A stretch of DNA of 64,000 bases, taken from assembly GCF_020782115.1 (NCBI RefSeq), contig NZ_JAJGMW010000014.1:55998-119997 (forward strand), given 5' to 3'. This DNA is from Leeuwenhoekiella parthenopeia (GTDB taxonomy: Bacteria; Bacteroidota; Bacteroidia; Flavobacteriales; Flavobacteriaceae). The translations under genes were made by a program, and so were the position numbers. Below, one piece after another: positions 9,334 through 18,810 of the stretch; position 1 is the stretch's first letter; every line of letters begins with the position of its first letter. The notes beneath the pieces were generated by a model. The model did not search any database and had not been told where the DNA came from. It worked only from the letters and a program-made list of their open reading frames with translations.

Positions 9334-10386
9334 TTAATCAAGCACCAGGCGGTGAATAAAATCCAGTTTTTTGATTACAGGTTCTGAAATCACAAAAGGA
9401 TACAGATCCGGGGCACCCATACTTCGACTGAGGGAATTTACGACGTAGGTGAGTGGCAGATAGTGTTTGATGATTTTGCGCATAGACGCACCCTCATAGG
9501 GATCAAAATCACAACTGACATCGAGGTTGTTGTTTTTTTTGAGTTCGGGATCAATTTCCATCCCAAAGTGGTACGCGGTTTCAAGCATATCCATAAGGTG
9601 TAAATAATGCGCCCAGGTTTCTGCCCAATCTTCCCATGGGTGCATAGTGGCGTACGAACTGATGTAATTTTTACGCCAATTTTGAGGCGGGCCTTCTTTA
9701 TAGTGTCTTTCTAAAGCCTCGCCATAATCGAGGCTGTCATCGCCAAATAGTGCCCTAAATTCCTGAAGCACCTTAGGATTGGGTTTGACAAGCGCATCCC
9801 AGTAAAAATGACCGACCTCGTGTCTAAAATGTCCCAAAAGGGTACGGTATCTTTCTGAAAGCTGCTCTTTAATATATTCCCGATGCACGGCATCGGCTTC
9901 ATTGATGTTTAAGGTTATTCTGCCATTTGCGTGGCCGGTTTTGACCGACCCCGGATTATTAGGGTCTGAGGCTAAAAAATCAAAACTCAGTTCGAGATTT
10001 TGGTCTGCCAGCTCAAAGGAAACAGGCAGACTAAGCTTTTTGAGACTGTAAAACAGTCTTCGTTTTGCTGCTTCGATCTTTTGCCAGTCGAGTTTGTTTT
10101 CCTGAAAACTGAGATCGGGAATCATATTATTAGTAGCACAGGCTTCACAAAAGGTGTCTGTTCCTTCAGCCGGTACCAGCCAGTTGCAGGCGTGAAATTG
10201 CTGGTTTGAACAATAGGTATAACTCTTGCCGGAAGCCTGAGTTGTTAGTTGGTGTTTTTCAGTATAGGGAAATGAAAGCATTTCTTCTTCCTTGAATAGA
10301 TAGCCAAGTTGATTACCGCATTTTTCGCAGCTGGTGTTTTCAAAATAAACAGGATTCTTGCAATGGGTACACTGAAATATTTTCAT
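9334..10386 (-). CDS. Zinc-ribbon plus HEXXH putative metallopeptidase
   Basis: 350 residues. The N-terminal zinc ribbon has Cys6, Cys9, Cys20 and Cys23, and a second Cys group includes Cys59, Cys80 and Cys83. A gluzincin motif HEVGHFYWD is at about 189-197, with a further acidic residue in the region EDWAETWAHYLH. This fits the family described as putative zinc-binding metallopeptidase (PF10005-like). There is no signal peptide, so it is cytoplasmic. Substrate unknown. Its start is an ATG about 130 nt from the purA terminator, so it is a separate unit. Confidence 0.85.
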   Translation of the reverse strand: MKIFQCTHCKNPVYFENTSCEKCGNQLGYLFKEEEMLSFPYTEKHQLTTQASGKSYTYCSNQQFHACNWLVPAEGTDTFCEACATNNMIPDLSFQENKLDWQKIEAAKRRLFYSLKKLSLPVSFELADQNLELSFDFLASDPNNPGSVKTGHANGRITLNINEADAVHREYIKEQLSERYRTLLGHFRHEVGHFYWDALVKPNPKVLQEFRALFGDDSLDYGEALERHYKEGPPQNWRKNYISSYATMHPWEDWAETWAHYLHLMDMLETAYHFGMEIDPELKKNNNLDVSCDFDPYEGASMRKIIKHYLPLTYVVNSLSRSMGAPDLYPFVISEPVIKKLDFIHRLVLD

Positions 10387-10462
10387 AATAGGTTGATTAG
10401 GATATAGTAAATGTAGCGGTATCTGTGTTAGCTTACTGCCAAAATGCTCTCAAAATCAAGCC

Positions 10463-10496
10463 AAAAAAAAGCCTGAACTTCGCGAGTTCAGGCTTT
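10463..10496 (-). terminator. Rho-independent terminator of purA
   Basis: Inverted repeat GCCTGAACT (471-479) and AGTTCAGGC (485-493) with a 5-nt loop. On the minus strand it is followed by a run of eight U (A-tract at 10463-10470). It lies just after the purA stop at 10518. Confidence 0.85.
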
Positions 10497-10517
10497 AGAT
10501 TTACAGGTCTTGACGAT

Positions 10518-11789
10518 CTATCTGTGAATTGTTTGGGTACGATCGGGTCCTACCGAAACGATTTTAATAGGCACATTGAGCTCTTTTTCCAGAAAATCTA
10601 TATAATCATTAAGCTCTTTCGGAAGTTCGCCATCTTTCTGCATTTTAGTAAGATCTTCTGCCCAGCCTTTCATTTCAGTATAGATAGGCTCTACGTTTTC
10701 GGGCTCAATATTGTAAGGCAGGTGATCAATTACCTGACCTTTGTATTTGTATTGGGTACAGATTTTAAGGGTATCAAAACCGCTTAAAACGTCGCCTTTC
10801 ATCATCATTAATTGGGTAACGCCATTAACGCGTACGGCATATTTGAGGGCAACCAGGTCTAACCAGCCGCAACGACGTGGTCTTCCTGTTGTGGCGCCAA
10901 ACTCATTACCTACGCGACCCATTGTAGCGCCTACCTCGTCAAAAAGCTCAGTAGGGAAGGGGCCAGATCCCACTCGAGTGGTATAGGCTTTAAAAATCCC
11001 GAAAACTTCAGCAATTTGCCCGGGAGCAATGCCCAGACCTGTGCAGGCTCCTGCAGCGGTGGTATTGGACGAAGTTACGTAAGGATAGGTACCAAAGTCG
11101 ATATCGAGTAATGAACCCTGTGCACCTTCAGCCAAAATTGATTTTCCGGCTTGTTGTGCCTGATACAGGTATTCTTCAGAGTCAATAAAAGTAAGAGACT
11201 TCAATACTTCTACAGCTTTAAAGAATTCGGTTTCCAGTTCGTCCAGATTATATTCAATCTTGGCGTCGTAAAAATCGATCATATCAATATGCTTGTCGCG
11301 CAAAGCGGAATAACGATCTTTCCAGTCGTCAAGCTCCAGATCCCCTACGCGAATACCGTTACGACCGGTTTTATCCATATAGGTAGGTCCAATCCCTTTG
11401 AGGGTAGAGCCTATTTTTGCTTTGCCTTTTGAAGCTTCGGAAGCTGCATCAAGCAAGCGGTGCGTGGGTAGAATAAGGTGTGCCTTACGCGAAATAAGCA
11501 GTTTATCCTTTATGTTTAGTTTGAACTTGGATAGGTTGTCAAGTTCTTTTTTAAAAATAACGGGGTCTATCACCACGCCATTTCCTACCAGATTGATCGC
11601 ATTTTCGTGAAAAATCCCTGAGGGTATGGTGTGTAAAACGTGCTTAATGCCGTCAAATTCTAAAGTGTGTCCTGCATTGGGACCTCCCTGAAAACGGGCG
11701 ATGATATCGTAATTTTTAGTAAGTACGTCAACTATTTTGCCTTTTCCTTCATCTCCCCATTGGAGACCCAGAAGTAAATCTACTGCCAT
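10518..11789 (-). CDS. purA: Adenylosuccinate synthetase
   Basis: 423 residues, the standard length. Converts IMP, aspartate and GTP to adenylosuccinate, the first committed step to AMP. Shows the N-terminal GTP-binding GLQWGDEGKGKIVD, then GPNAGHT, GIGPTYMDKTGR and the late motifs TGRPRRCGWLDLVALKYA and KIVSVGPDRTQTI. The start ATG (11787-11789) immediately follows the TAG stop of the upstream Fur-like gene with no spacer, so translation is coupled. It is transcribed with the Fur-like and RelA/SpoT genes and ends at a strong hairpin. Confidence 0.97.
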   Translation of the reverse strand: MAVDLLLGLQWGDEGKGKIVDVLTKNYDIIARFQGGPNAGHTLEFDGIKHVLHTIPSGIFHENAINLVGNGVVIDPVIFKKELDNLSKFKLNIKDKLLISRKAHLILPTHRLLDAASEASKGKAKIGSTLKGIGPTYMDKTGRNGIRVGDLELDDWKDRYSALRDKHIDMIDFYDAKIEYNLDELETEFFKAVEVLKSLTFIDSEEYLYQAQQAGKSILAEGAQGSLLDIDFGTYPYVTSSNTTAAGACTGLGIAPGQIAEVFGIFKAYTTRVGSGPFPTELFDEVGATMGRVGNEFGATTGRPRRCGWLDLVALKYAVRVNGVTQLMMMKGDVLSGFDTLKICTQYKYKGQVIDHLPYNIEPENVEPIYTEMKGWAEDLTKMQKDGELPKELNDYIDFLEKELNVPIKIVSVGPDRTQTIHR

Positions 11790-12278
11790 CTATGAATTGT
11801 TGTCTTCGGTTGTGTTTTTTGTTGAATCCTCCGGTTTGCGGTTACCGTAAAAATAAAGGGAGTGTTTGTTTATCTGAATATTAAAAACCTCTTCGATAGT
11901 TTTCTTAATAGACTGAATACGCGGATCACAGAACTCAATCACTTCACCGGTATCGGTTAAAATCACGTGATCGTGCTGTTTATCAAAATACGATTTTTCG
12001 TATTGTGACTGGTTTTGACCAAACTGATGTTTGCGCACCAAACCGCATGAAAGCAATAATTCTATCGTATTGTACAGCGTAGCGCGGCTCACCCGATATT
12101 TTTTATTTTTCATGCTGATGTACAGCGTTTCAATGTCAAAATGGTCTTTGTAATTGTAAATCTCCTGAAGAATTGCATATCGCTCCGGAGTTTTACGATG
12201 CCCATTTTCTTCCAGAAACTTGGTGAAGACGTTTTTTACGACTTCCTGATCTTTATTTATTGTTGCTTTAGGTACCAT
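11790..12278 (-). CDS. Fur-family transcriptional regulator
   Basis: About 162 residues from ATG 12276-12278 ([11 protein letters not shown]); an ATG 24 nt upstream is less likely. The winged-helix part includes [14 protein letters not shown] and [21 protein letters not shown], typical of Fur and PerR. The dimerisation domain has [20 protein letters not shown]. The two Cys of the usual CxxC zinc site are Leu and Thr here, so the structural zinc is probably absent, while the His-rich metal-sensing site remains. It lies between relA/spoT and purA with little or no gap. A box TAAATTTG lies at 12290-12297. Which metal or peroxide signal it senses is not known. Confidence 0.88.
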   Translation of the reverse strand: MVPKATINKDQEVVKNVFTKFLEENGHRKTPERYAILQEIYNYKDHFDIETLYISMKNKKYRVSRATLYNTIELLLSCGLVRKHQFGQNQSQYEKSYFDKQHDHVILTDTGEVIEFCDPRIQSIKKTIEEVFNIQINKHSLYFYGNRKPEDSTKNTTEDNNS

Positions 12279-12302
12279 AATAGAGGGTGCAAATTTACGC
12301 AA

Positions 12303-14519
12303 TTACAAACGTATGACTTTGTCGATACCGTTTATTTTTTTCAAGTTTTCTATAAGTCTGCGTAAATGCTCTTTGTTTTTAACGATAACCGTGATTTTTC
12401 CGTTAAACACACCGTCATTTGTGGTAAAATTAAGGTTGCGCATATTCACATGCATGTGTTCTGAAATCTCACGGGTAACGTGATTTACAAGACCCAGGGT
12501 ATCGATTCCGGTGAGTTCAAGCTCCGCCTGAAAGTCCTGCGCCGACGAGTCTATCCATTTTGCCGGAATGATGCGATAGGCATAATTACTCTGCAGGGAT
12601 AATGCGTTAGGGCAGTTTTGCTTGTGAACCCGTATTCCTTCGGAGACAGTGGTAAAACCAAATACTTTATCTCCCGGAATGGGATTACAACACGGAGCAA
12701 GTGTATAATCGAGCTTTTGCTCATCCCGGCCAAAAACGAGCAAGTCGTATTTATCGGTGATTTCATCTTTATCAACATGTTCTGCAACAGGTGGCTTGCG
12801 AATCTTGTTTTTAAAGAAACTCACAAAGGCATTGCTGCGTGAGGCAGCATAGTCCTTGATCATTTTATTATCTATGGTACCTATACCCACCCGGTAAAAC
12901 AAATCGAGGCTGGTTTTCAGTTTAAAATAGATCACCATCTCGTTGATCACTCCCTCATCAAGTGTGATTTTTTGAGAGCGCAGTTTACGGGTAAGAATCA
13001 CTTTACCGTCTTCGGCAATGGTTTTCTTCTCGTCTTTAAGCGAAGATTTAATTTTTGCCCGCGCACGAGCAGTGGTGGCATAGTCAAGCCAGTTATTGTT
13101 AGGTCTTGCATGCTCGCTCGTGATGATCTCTACCTGATCTCCGCTTTTGAGTTCGTGGCTCAGTGGAACCAGCTTGCCATTTACCCGTGCGCCGCGCGTA
13201 TGCATTCCTATTTCGGTATGTATACTGAAAGCGAAATCAAGTGGCGTGGCAGCTTTAGGCAGGGATTTTAAATCTCCCTGAGGCGTAAATACAAAAATTT
13301 CTTTGTTGTACAGATTCAGTTTGAATTGCTCAACAAACTCAATGGCATTGGTTTCATTACCTTCAAGAGCTTCCTGAAGACGGTTTAACCACTGGTCGAG
13401 TGTGCGGTCTTCTTCGCTTTCTTCTGTGGTGCCCTGCTTGTATTTGTAATGCGCGGCATAACCCTTTTCGGCGATCTCATTCATCCGGTCAGACCGAATT
13501 TGAACTTCAACCCAACGCCCTTTCAGCCCCATAACGGTAATGTGCAAAGCTTCGTAACCCGTTGATTTGGGAGACGAGATCCAGTCCCGTAGTCGGGTAG
13601 GATTGGGCCTGAAGTGATCGGTTATGATGGAATAAATCTTCCAAGCGAGGAATTTCTCGTTTTCGGGAGTTGATTTATAAATGATACGAATGGCAAACTT
13701 GTCGTAAACCTGATCAAAGGGTATGTTTTGCTTCAGCATTTTACGACGTATGCTGTAAATAGATTTAGGTCTCCCTTTTATATCATAATCTAGAGCCTCT
13801 TTGTCAAGCGATTGCTTAACGGCATTGGTAAACTCTTCAATGTATTGATCCTGCTGCTCTTTGGTCTCCTTCATCTTACGCGAAATGTCTTTAAACACTT
13901 CGGGCTCGGTGTATTTGAGGCCCAGATCTTCCAGTTCGGTCTTGATGTTATAAAGGCCTATACGATGCGCGAGCGGAGCATAGATATACAGGGTTTCGCT
14001 GGCAATTTTTACCTGCTTATCCTGCCGCATAGAATCCATGGTCTGCATATTGTGCAGGCGGTCTGCAATCTTGATGATGATTACCCTAACATCGTCGTTT
14101 ATGGTAAGCAGCATTTTTCTGAAATTCTCTGCCTGTAACGAAACATCGCGATGTTTTTTCAGGTTAGAGATTTTGGTAAGACCATCAACAATTCGGGCGA
14201 CGGTGGGGCCAAATAAATCTTCCAGATCATCCAGAGTATAGGAAGTGTCCTCAACGACATCGTGAAGGAGCGCCGCAGCAATAGAAGTGGCGTCCATACC
14301 AATTTCGCTGGCGACAATACGAGCCACGGCAAGCGGGTGAAAAACATAAGCCTCCCCCGATTTACGGCGTTGATCTTTATGCGCATCTACCGCAACCTCA
14401 AAGGCTTTTCTGATCATTTTTTTATCGTCATCAGAAAGGGTGCGATAACTTATGCGCAGCAGCTCCTTGTATTGCCGGGTGAGCTCTTTATTTTCTTCTT
14501 CTAATTCAACAGCAGTCAT
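12303..14519 (-). CDS. Bifunctional (p)ppGpp synthetase/hydrolase, RelA/SpoT family
   Basis: 738 residues. The hydrolase HD domain has the first His in VFHPLAVARIV (about 61) and LLHDVVEDT with His86-Asp87. The synthetase domain carries GRPKSIYSIRRKML, LRDWISSPKSTGYEALHITVMG and the VEVQIRSDRM block. TGS (FVFTPQGDLKSLPKAATPLDFAFS) and a C-terminal ACT domain follow. The basic RLRDWIS in place of the acidic motif of monofunctional RelA suggests a bifunctional enzyme. It controls the stringent response. It heads the operon with the Fur-like gene and purA; ppGpp affects purine synthesis in many bacteria, which makes the linkage plausible. Confidence 0.95.
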   Translation of the reverse strand: MTAVELEEENKELTRQYKELLRISYRTLSDDDKKMIRKAFEVAVDAHKDQRRKSGEAYVFHPLAVARIVASEIGMDATSIAAALLHDVVEDTSYTLDDLEDLFGPTVARIVDGLTKISNLKKHRDVSLQAENFRKMLLTINDDVRVIIIKIADRLHNMQTMDSMRQDKQVKIASETLYIYAPLAHRIGLYNIKTELEDLGLKYTEPEVFKDISRKMKETKEQQDQYIEEFTNAVKQSLDKEALDYDIKGRPKSIYSIRRKMLKQNIPFDQVYDKFAIRIIYKSTPENEKFLAWKIYSIITDHFRPNPTRLRDWISSPKSTGYEALHITVMGLKGRWVEVQIRSDRMNEIAEKGYAAHYKYKQGTTEESEEDRTLDQWLNRLQEALEGNETNAIEFVEQFKLNLYNKEIFVFTPQGDLKSLPKAATPLDFAFSIHTEIGMHTRGARVNGKLVPLSHELKSGDQVEIITSEHARPNNNWLDYATTARARAKIKSSLKDEKKTIAEDGKVILTRKLRSQKITLDEGVINEMVIYFKLKTSLDLFYRVGIGTIDNKMIKDYAASRSNAFVSFFKNKIRKPPVAEHVDKDEITDKYDLLVFGRDEQKLDYTLAPCCNPIPGDKVFGFTTVSEGIRVHKQNCPNALSLQSNYAYRIIPAKWIDSSAQDFQAELELTGIDTLGLVNHVTREISEHMHVNMRNLNFTTNDGVFNGKITVIVKNKEHLRRLIENLKKINGIDKVIRL

Positions 14520-14601
14520 ATTCTAAAAGTACAATTATATCCCAAAAAAGCAAATGCAATCAGGTCATCTCTTAGTCGAAAGATAAGCGGTTTTTTACAA
14601 A

Positions 14602-15834
14602 CTAGGCTTTTAGATTTTTATAACGCTGAAGCAGGGTAGGATGCGAGTAATGCAGTTTTACATATAACGGATGTGGGGTAAGGTTGCTCAAACTGTTGCG
14701 GGATAATTTTTTTAAAGAGGTAATGAGCGGTTGTGCTGCATAGGTTTCTTTTGCATAATTGTCTGCCTGATACTCAAATTTGCGCGAGAGGACGCTCATT
14801 AAAAAATCGGTAATCCCAGAAATAGGTGCGTATAAAATGCCGAAAGCGATAAGACCCGCGTGAAAGCTGGGCTGGTCAACCCCAATGGCAAGTGCAAAGA
14901 CCTCCTGACTAATAAATAATCCCAAAAGCCAAAGGGTAAACCCGGTAAGCAACAGGGAAACGAACAAGTTGATGATAATATGATTTTTGCGGTAATGCCC
15001 CACTTCGTGAGCTAACACAGCCACAATCTCTTCATCTTCGAGATCGTTGATTAAGGTATCGTAAAGGGTAATACGTTTTTCAGAACCAAAACCCGAAAAA
15101 TACGCATTGGCCTTGGTACTGCGTTTCGAGCCGTCTATCACAAAAATATTTTTTAGTTTGAAGCCTACTGAGTTGGCATAACTTTCAATTTTAGTGCGCA
15201 GATCGCCTTCGCTCAAGGGCGTTTGTTTGTTAAAAAGCGGTACAATAAGCCGTGCGTAGAACATATTGGTAACCACAGCAAATACAGCAAAAAGCACCCA
15301 GGCATAAAGCCAAAAGAGATCACCACTTATTTGGTAAAACCAAATGACCAGAGCCAGTAAACCACCGCCTACGATAATGGTCATAAGCCAGCCTTTTAAT
15401 TTATCCATAAAAAACAGGGCAGGAGTAGATTTATTAAAACCGAAGCGTTCTTCAATCACAAAGGTTTTATAGTAACTAAAAGGAGTCGTCAAAATATCGG
15501 TTCCCAGAATAATGATTCCGAAAAAGAGAAGTCCGGCAACAATCTCGTTGTTGCTAAGGCTACGTGCCAGTTGATCTGCAAAACCAAAGCCATCTGCAAA
15601 AAAGAAAAGTAGGGTCACAACCAGCATAAAAGAGGAAGTGAGTGCCGAAAACCGGGCATTTGCTTTTTTATAATCCTGAGATTTACGGTAGGTGTCTGCA
15701 TCGTAAACATCACTAAGTTCTTTTGGAATAGGATCGTCAAAATGTTTGGCATTGAGCCAGTCGAGAATTTGATCTATGGCAAAGCTTAGAATTATAAAAG
15801 CGATAATGATGTAAAAAACGAGTTGTGGGGTCAT
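14602..15834 (-). CDS. M48-family (Ste24-type) membrane metalloprotease
   Basis: About 410 residues with multiple membrane segments. It has the zinc motif HEVGHYRKNH (HExxH) and a downstream EYQADNYA (third zinc ligand, ExxxD type). The upstream regions VIDGSKRSTKANAYFSGFG and RITLYDTLI are typical of CAAX-prenyl-protease-like M48A enzymes. The start ATG at 15832-15834 follows the methyltransferase gene's stop by 4 nt; an ATG at 15879 would overlap that gene by 41 nt. The bacterial function is probably quality control of inner-membrane proteins; the exact substrates are unknown. Confidence 0.9.
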   Translation of the reverse strand: MTPQLVFYIIIAFIILSFAIDQILDWLNAKHFDDPIPKELSDVYDADTYRKSQDYKKANARFSALTSSFMLVVTLLFFFADGFGFADQLARSLSNNEIVAGLLFFGIIILGTDILTTPFSYYKTFVIEERFGFNKSTPALFFMDKLKGWLMTIIVGGGLLALVIWFYQISGDLFWLYAWVLFAVFAVVTNMFYARLIVPLFNKQTPLSEGDLRTKIESYANSVGFKLKNIFVIDGSKRSTKANAYFSGFGSEKRITLYDTLINDLEDEEIVAVLAHEVGHYRKNHIIINLFVSLLLTGFTLWLLGLFISQEVFALAIGVDQPSFHAGLIAFGILYAPISGITDFLMSVLSRKFEYQADNYAKETYAAQPLITSLKKLSRNSLSNLTPHPLYVKLHYSHPTLLQRYKNLKA

Positions 15835-15838
15835 AGTT

Positions 15839-16651
15839 CTAAGAATTTGGGGTAAAACCGCGTTGTCTTCGGGCTTCAAAAATGAGTATTGCAGCTGCTA
15901 CCGAAACGTTCATCGAGTCGAGACTGCCCTGCATGGGGATGATGATATTCTGTTTTGATTCGGTACGCCAGATCTCCGAAAGCCCGTCTGCTTCAGTACC
16001 TACAACAATTGCTGAGGCTTCTGTAAAATTTTGTTTCTCATAGGAAATCGCTTCCTGTAAAATAGCTGCAAAAATGTGGATGTTCTTGTTTTTCAGAAAG
16101 TCAATGATTTCTGAAGTACTTCCTGTTGCGACCGGAACAGTAAAAACACCACCCACACTAGATCGTATGATGTTTGGGTTGTAAAGATCGGTAAGCGGAT
16201 TGGCCAAAATAAAAGCATCAACGCCCGCGGCATCTGCGGTACGCAATAAAGCGCCAATATTTCCCGGTTTTTCGGGAGCTTCGGCAATTAAAATTAAAGG
16301 TGTTTCAGGTAATTGCAGATCAGTTAATGCGTGGGGTTTCGCTTTCGCGGAAGCGATAACGCCTTCGGTTCCGGAGCGGTAGGCGATTTTACGGTACACT
16401 TCCTCAGTCAGTTCAATTACTTCGGCTTTGCCAGAAAGTGTGTCGAGTAAATCTTCAAGAAGCTGCGTTTCGACAATAGTTTTACAAAAAAACACGTGTT
16501 GAAAATCGTAACCTGCATTAAGTGCCAGATTGATTTCACGTACCCCTTCAATCAAGAATAGACCGCTCTTGCGGCGCTCGCGGGACTTTTCCTGCAGGGC
16601 GACAAGCTTCTTTATCGTAGGATTTTGGGTGCTGCTGATGAGTTTATACAT
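15839..16651 (-). CDS. TrmH/SpoU-family RNA 2'-O-methyltransferase
   Basis: 270 residues. The N-terminal substrate-binding part (MYKLISSTQNPTIKKLVALQ) is followed by the SPOUT catalytic domain. Motifs are EAPEKPGNIGALLRTADAAGVDA, NPNIIRSSVGGVFTVPVA, IVVGTEADGLSE and IPMQGSLDSMNVSVAAAI. These are the three SpoU motifs forming the trefoil-knot SAM site. The rRNA or tRNA target is not determined. Transcription probably starts from a promoter only 5 nt upstream of the ATG (see 16657-16685), which would make a very short leader. It lies directly upstream of the M48 gene. Confidence 0.92.
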   Translation of the reverse strand: MYKLISSTQNPTIKKLVALQEKSRERRKSGLFLIEGVREINLALNAGYDFQHVFFCKTIVETQLLEDLLDTLSGKAEVIELTEEVYRKIAYRSGTEGVIASAKAKPHALTDLQLPETPLILIAEAPEKPGNIGALLRTADAAGVDAFILANPLTDLYNPNIIRSSVGGVFTVPVATGSTSEIIDFLKNKNIHIFAAILQEAISYEKQNFTEASAIVVGTEADGLSEIWRTESKQNIIIPMQGSLDSMNVSVAAAILIFEARRQRGFTPNS

Positions 16652-16656
16652 AGGTG

Positions 16657-16685
16657 CAAAGATAGAAAACCAGACTTGAGCCCAA
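16657..16685 (-). promoter_or_regulatory. Promoter of the SpoU methyltransferase gene
   Basis: On the minus strand: TTG at 16685-16683, an 18-nt spacer, then TATCTTTG at 16664-16657. Both elements fit the Bacteroidota sigma-A consensus (TTG-N17-23-TAnnTTTG). The -7 box ends 5 nt before the start codon, so the transcript may be leaderless or nearly so. Confidence 0.55.
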
Positions 16686-17594
16686 CTAGTTATCTGAGGT
16701 AGGCTTAATTAGGGTATAATGCCCTTCTAAAACTTCTAATAGGTCTTCCCGGGAATAGCCTTCATCGGTCTTGCTGTAAAGCTTCAGGTCGAGGCGGTCA
16801 TTATCGCGTACCTGTATTGAATCTTTCGTATAAAAGTGATCTATCAGGTTTTGAAGTTCATAGTTTTGAGCTTCGAGACACAGTAAATTTCCGTTAGGAG
16901 CACTGTCGTAAACCATACGGGTTGAACGCTCTACTTCAAAAGCGATGCCGGTGGTTTCTATAGAAACCTGCTCATTATCTACCAGAGGTCTTTCCACATT
17001 GTGAAAAGCTAAAAAGGAAAGCATAATCAGACTGAAATTATGCAGAAAATGTCCCAGAAGTGCCCAAACAAATCCCAGTTTCAGTCTTAGAAAACTGAAA
17101 ATTACGCCTGCTGCCAGTTGCGGACCTGTAATAATGGGAGCCAAAACAAAAAAGATCCAGTCAACATTTTCATAATTACTCAGGTGAACCAGTCCAAACA
17201 CGCTCGAAAACAGGTAAACGATTACACGCAGATGTTTTCTCCAGAATACTGAAAAATCGGTTTTAAACAAATAGGCCAGTCCGCGCAGCAGATAATTGCG
17301 TTTGTATTTAAGCGGAAATCTGAAGATCGTTTCCTCAATTAACGGAGGTAATATGGTCATGTAGAGAATGGCCTGCCAGAAGGGGTATAAATCCTTGTTG
17401 AGCAGGTTTTCATACTCGGCAGTGAGCGGTTCGAGAAAAGTAAGCAGCACGACAAAGCCTATAGCTATTGCCATATCGTAAACTATACTACTGAAGAGAA
17501 ATTTTATTTTTTGCCAGAATGAAAGGGGTAGAACCCGGTCGTCAGGCCTTTTAATAAACTCGTTTATTATGCCTACCCGTGAAGCAAAACTCAT
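16686..17594 (-). CDS. CPBP-family intramembrane glutamic protease
   Basis: 302 residues with several membrane segments. It has the family signature LIEETIFRF (EExxxR at about 87-92) and FGLVHLSNYENVDW with the FxxxH element. A third element follows near LGHFLHNF. The last 90 residues are a soluble domain of unknown fold. CPBP proteins are relatives of the Rce1 CAAX protease. The gene begins 12 nt after the DUF6048 gene, so it is probably in the rlmD operon. No substrate is evident. Confidence 0.88.
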   Translation of the reverse strand: MSFASRVGIINEFIKRPDDRVLPLSFWQKIKFLFSSIVYDMAIAIGFVVLLTFLEPLTAEYENLLNKDLYPFWQAILYMTILPPLIEETIFRFPLKYKRNYLLRGLAYLFKTDFSVFWRKHLRVIVYLFSSVFGLVHLSNYENVDWIFFVLAPIITGPQLAAGVIFSFLRLKLGFVWALLGHFLHNFSLIMLSFLAFHNVERPLVDNEQVSIETTGIAFEVERSTRMVYDSAPNGNLLCLEAQNYELQNLIDHFYTKDSIQVRDNDRLDLKLYSKTDEGYSREDLLEVLEGHYTLIKPTSDN

Positions 17595-17606
17595 AGGCCT
17601 GGGGTT

Positions 17607-18350
17607 CTATTTCTTAAAAATGGGCAGCAGATAACTTATTGAATAACCATAACCTGCGCCATACACATTATCAAAGGTTACCTTGTTGAATCCCGGAGCG
17701 TAAATGTTAGTGAAATCATCGGGCGCTTTTTGAGAAAGCATCCGCTTCAGCTGCACGTTCATCCCTAAATACAGATTGTTAAGCACCTCTACCTGAATCC
17801 CCATTTGCAGTTCTCCCCAGATCGCATTGAGGCCCGAATATTCGCGAGATACCACCCGGGTATCGGGCTCAAAGAAGGTATTGGGGTTGTAGATGGTATA
17901 GCTGTTTAAATCGGTTTTAAAGCTGGCTACGCCTATATGCAACCCTACGTATATAAGGTTTGACATACCGGCCCAGTTGCTATAGGCGTTATAATTGATC
18001 CCGCCTTTTAGGTAGCTTCCCTGAGTTTTAGTGTCAAATACGCCTTCTTCAAAGCTTTTGGATTCACGGCCTACTTCTGCTGCTATATAGTAGCGGTCTT
18101 TGATTCTGAAATCGCCTACTATCGCGGCACCCTCATAGTTCTCTTCGAGAAAGCTTCGCAAAATTTTGCTCAAATCTATCCCGGCACGTAAACCGTATTT
18201 TTCGGCAGGTTTTTTATCTGCCAGGGTATCTGAAGCCCGGGTTTCAAGCGGCTCTTCAACTACAATCCCCTGATTATCCTGAGCGATTGCTGAAACGAAG
18301 CCGAATGTGCACAGACTAATGACTAATATATACCTGCGTAGTATCTTCAT
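17607..18350 (-). CDS. DUF6048-like outer-membrane-associated protein
   Basis: 247 residues with a signal peptide (MKILRRYILVISLCTFGFVSAIAQ). The rest has alternating beta strands with aromatic ends, e.g. YYIAAEVGRE, GINYNAYSNWAGMSNLIYVGLHIGVASF and YLGMNVQLKRML, suggesting a small outer-membrane beta barrel. The position after a DUF6452-type lipoprotein and rlmD is the usual one for DUF6048; the name is from memory of this arrangement, not from a search. Its start overlaps the preceding gene by 35 nt, so they are co-translated. Function unknown. Confidence 0.75.
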   Translation of the reverse strand: MKILRRYILVISLCTFGFVSAIAQDNQGIVVEEPLETRASDTLADKKPAEKYGLRAGIDLSKILRSFLEENYEGAAIVGDFRIKDRYYIAAEVGRESKSFEEGVFDTKTQGSYLKGGINYNAYSNWAGMSNLIYVGLHIGVASFKTDLNSYTIYNPNTFFEPDTRVVSREYSGLNAIWGELQMGIQVEVLNNLYLGMNVQLKRMLSQKAPDDFTNIYAPGFNKVTFDNVYGAGYGYSISYLLPIFKK

Positions 18351-18810
18351 TTTCTACAGTTCTCAAGTTAATGTTGATATCGTCAATCCAGCGGGTAGCA
18401 CCGGGCCGGGGTCGAATTTCCAGATTGGTAAAAATAACTTTGTAGCCGCACGCCCTGCTGATAAATACCTCCTGAGGCGTGTAATTGATGATTAGCGTGT
18501 CTATATCTTCAGGGTCTTCATTAGCATCGGGGTTTCCCGGGTTTTTCTCAAAAAGAAAAACCGTTGTGGTAGTATCGGTGCGTAATGGAATGCTAATACT
18601 GGAAGCATTTCTAAATTGAATAACTTTTGTACGGTCTATATTATACACGTCTAAATTGAGCGGTTTGGCCTCCAGCGTGTTTTCATTGCTTCTAAAGCCT
18701 ATAGTAAGACCGGGAGTGGTGGGGGTGCTGGCTGCACAGATATCATCACGCTCACATGAGTAGGTGGTGAGTACAATAAGCAAAATAAGGATAATACCGT
18801 TTCTGAGCAT
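18316..18810 (-). CDS. DUF6452-like lipoprotein
   Basis: 164 residues starting MLRNGIILILLIVLTTYSCERDD, a lipoprotein signal with Cys at 19. The remainder is a beta-rich domain (for example ISIPLRTDTTTTVFLFEK). It overlaps the DUF6048 gene by 35 nt. Its ATG shares one base with the TAA of rlmD (TAATG). This compact arrangement suggests translational coupling. The function is unknown; it is likely a partner of the beta-barrel protein that follows. The family name rests on context. Confidence 0.75.
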   Translation of the reverse strand: MLRNGIILILLIVLTTYSCERDDICAASTPTTPGLTIGFRSNENTLEAKPLNLDVYNIDRTKVIQFRNASSISIPLRTDTTTTVFLFEKNPGNPDANEDPEDIDTLIINYTPQEVFISRACGYKVIFTNLEIRPRPGATRWIDDININLRTVENEDTTQVYISH

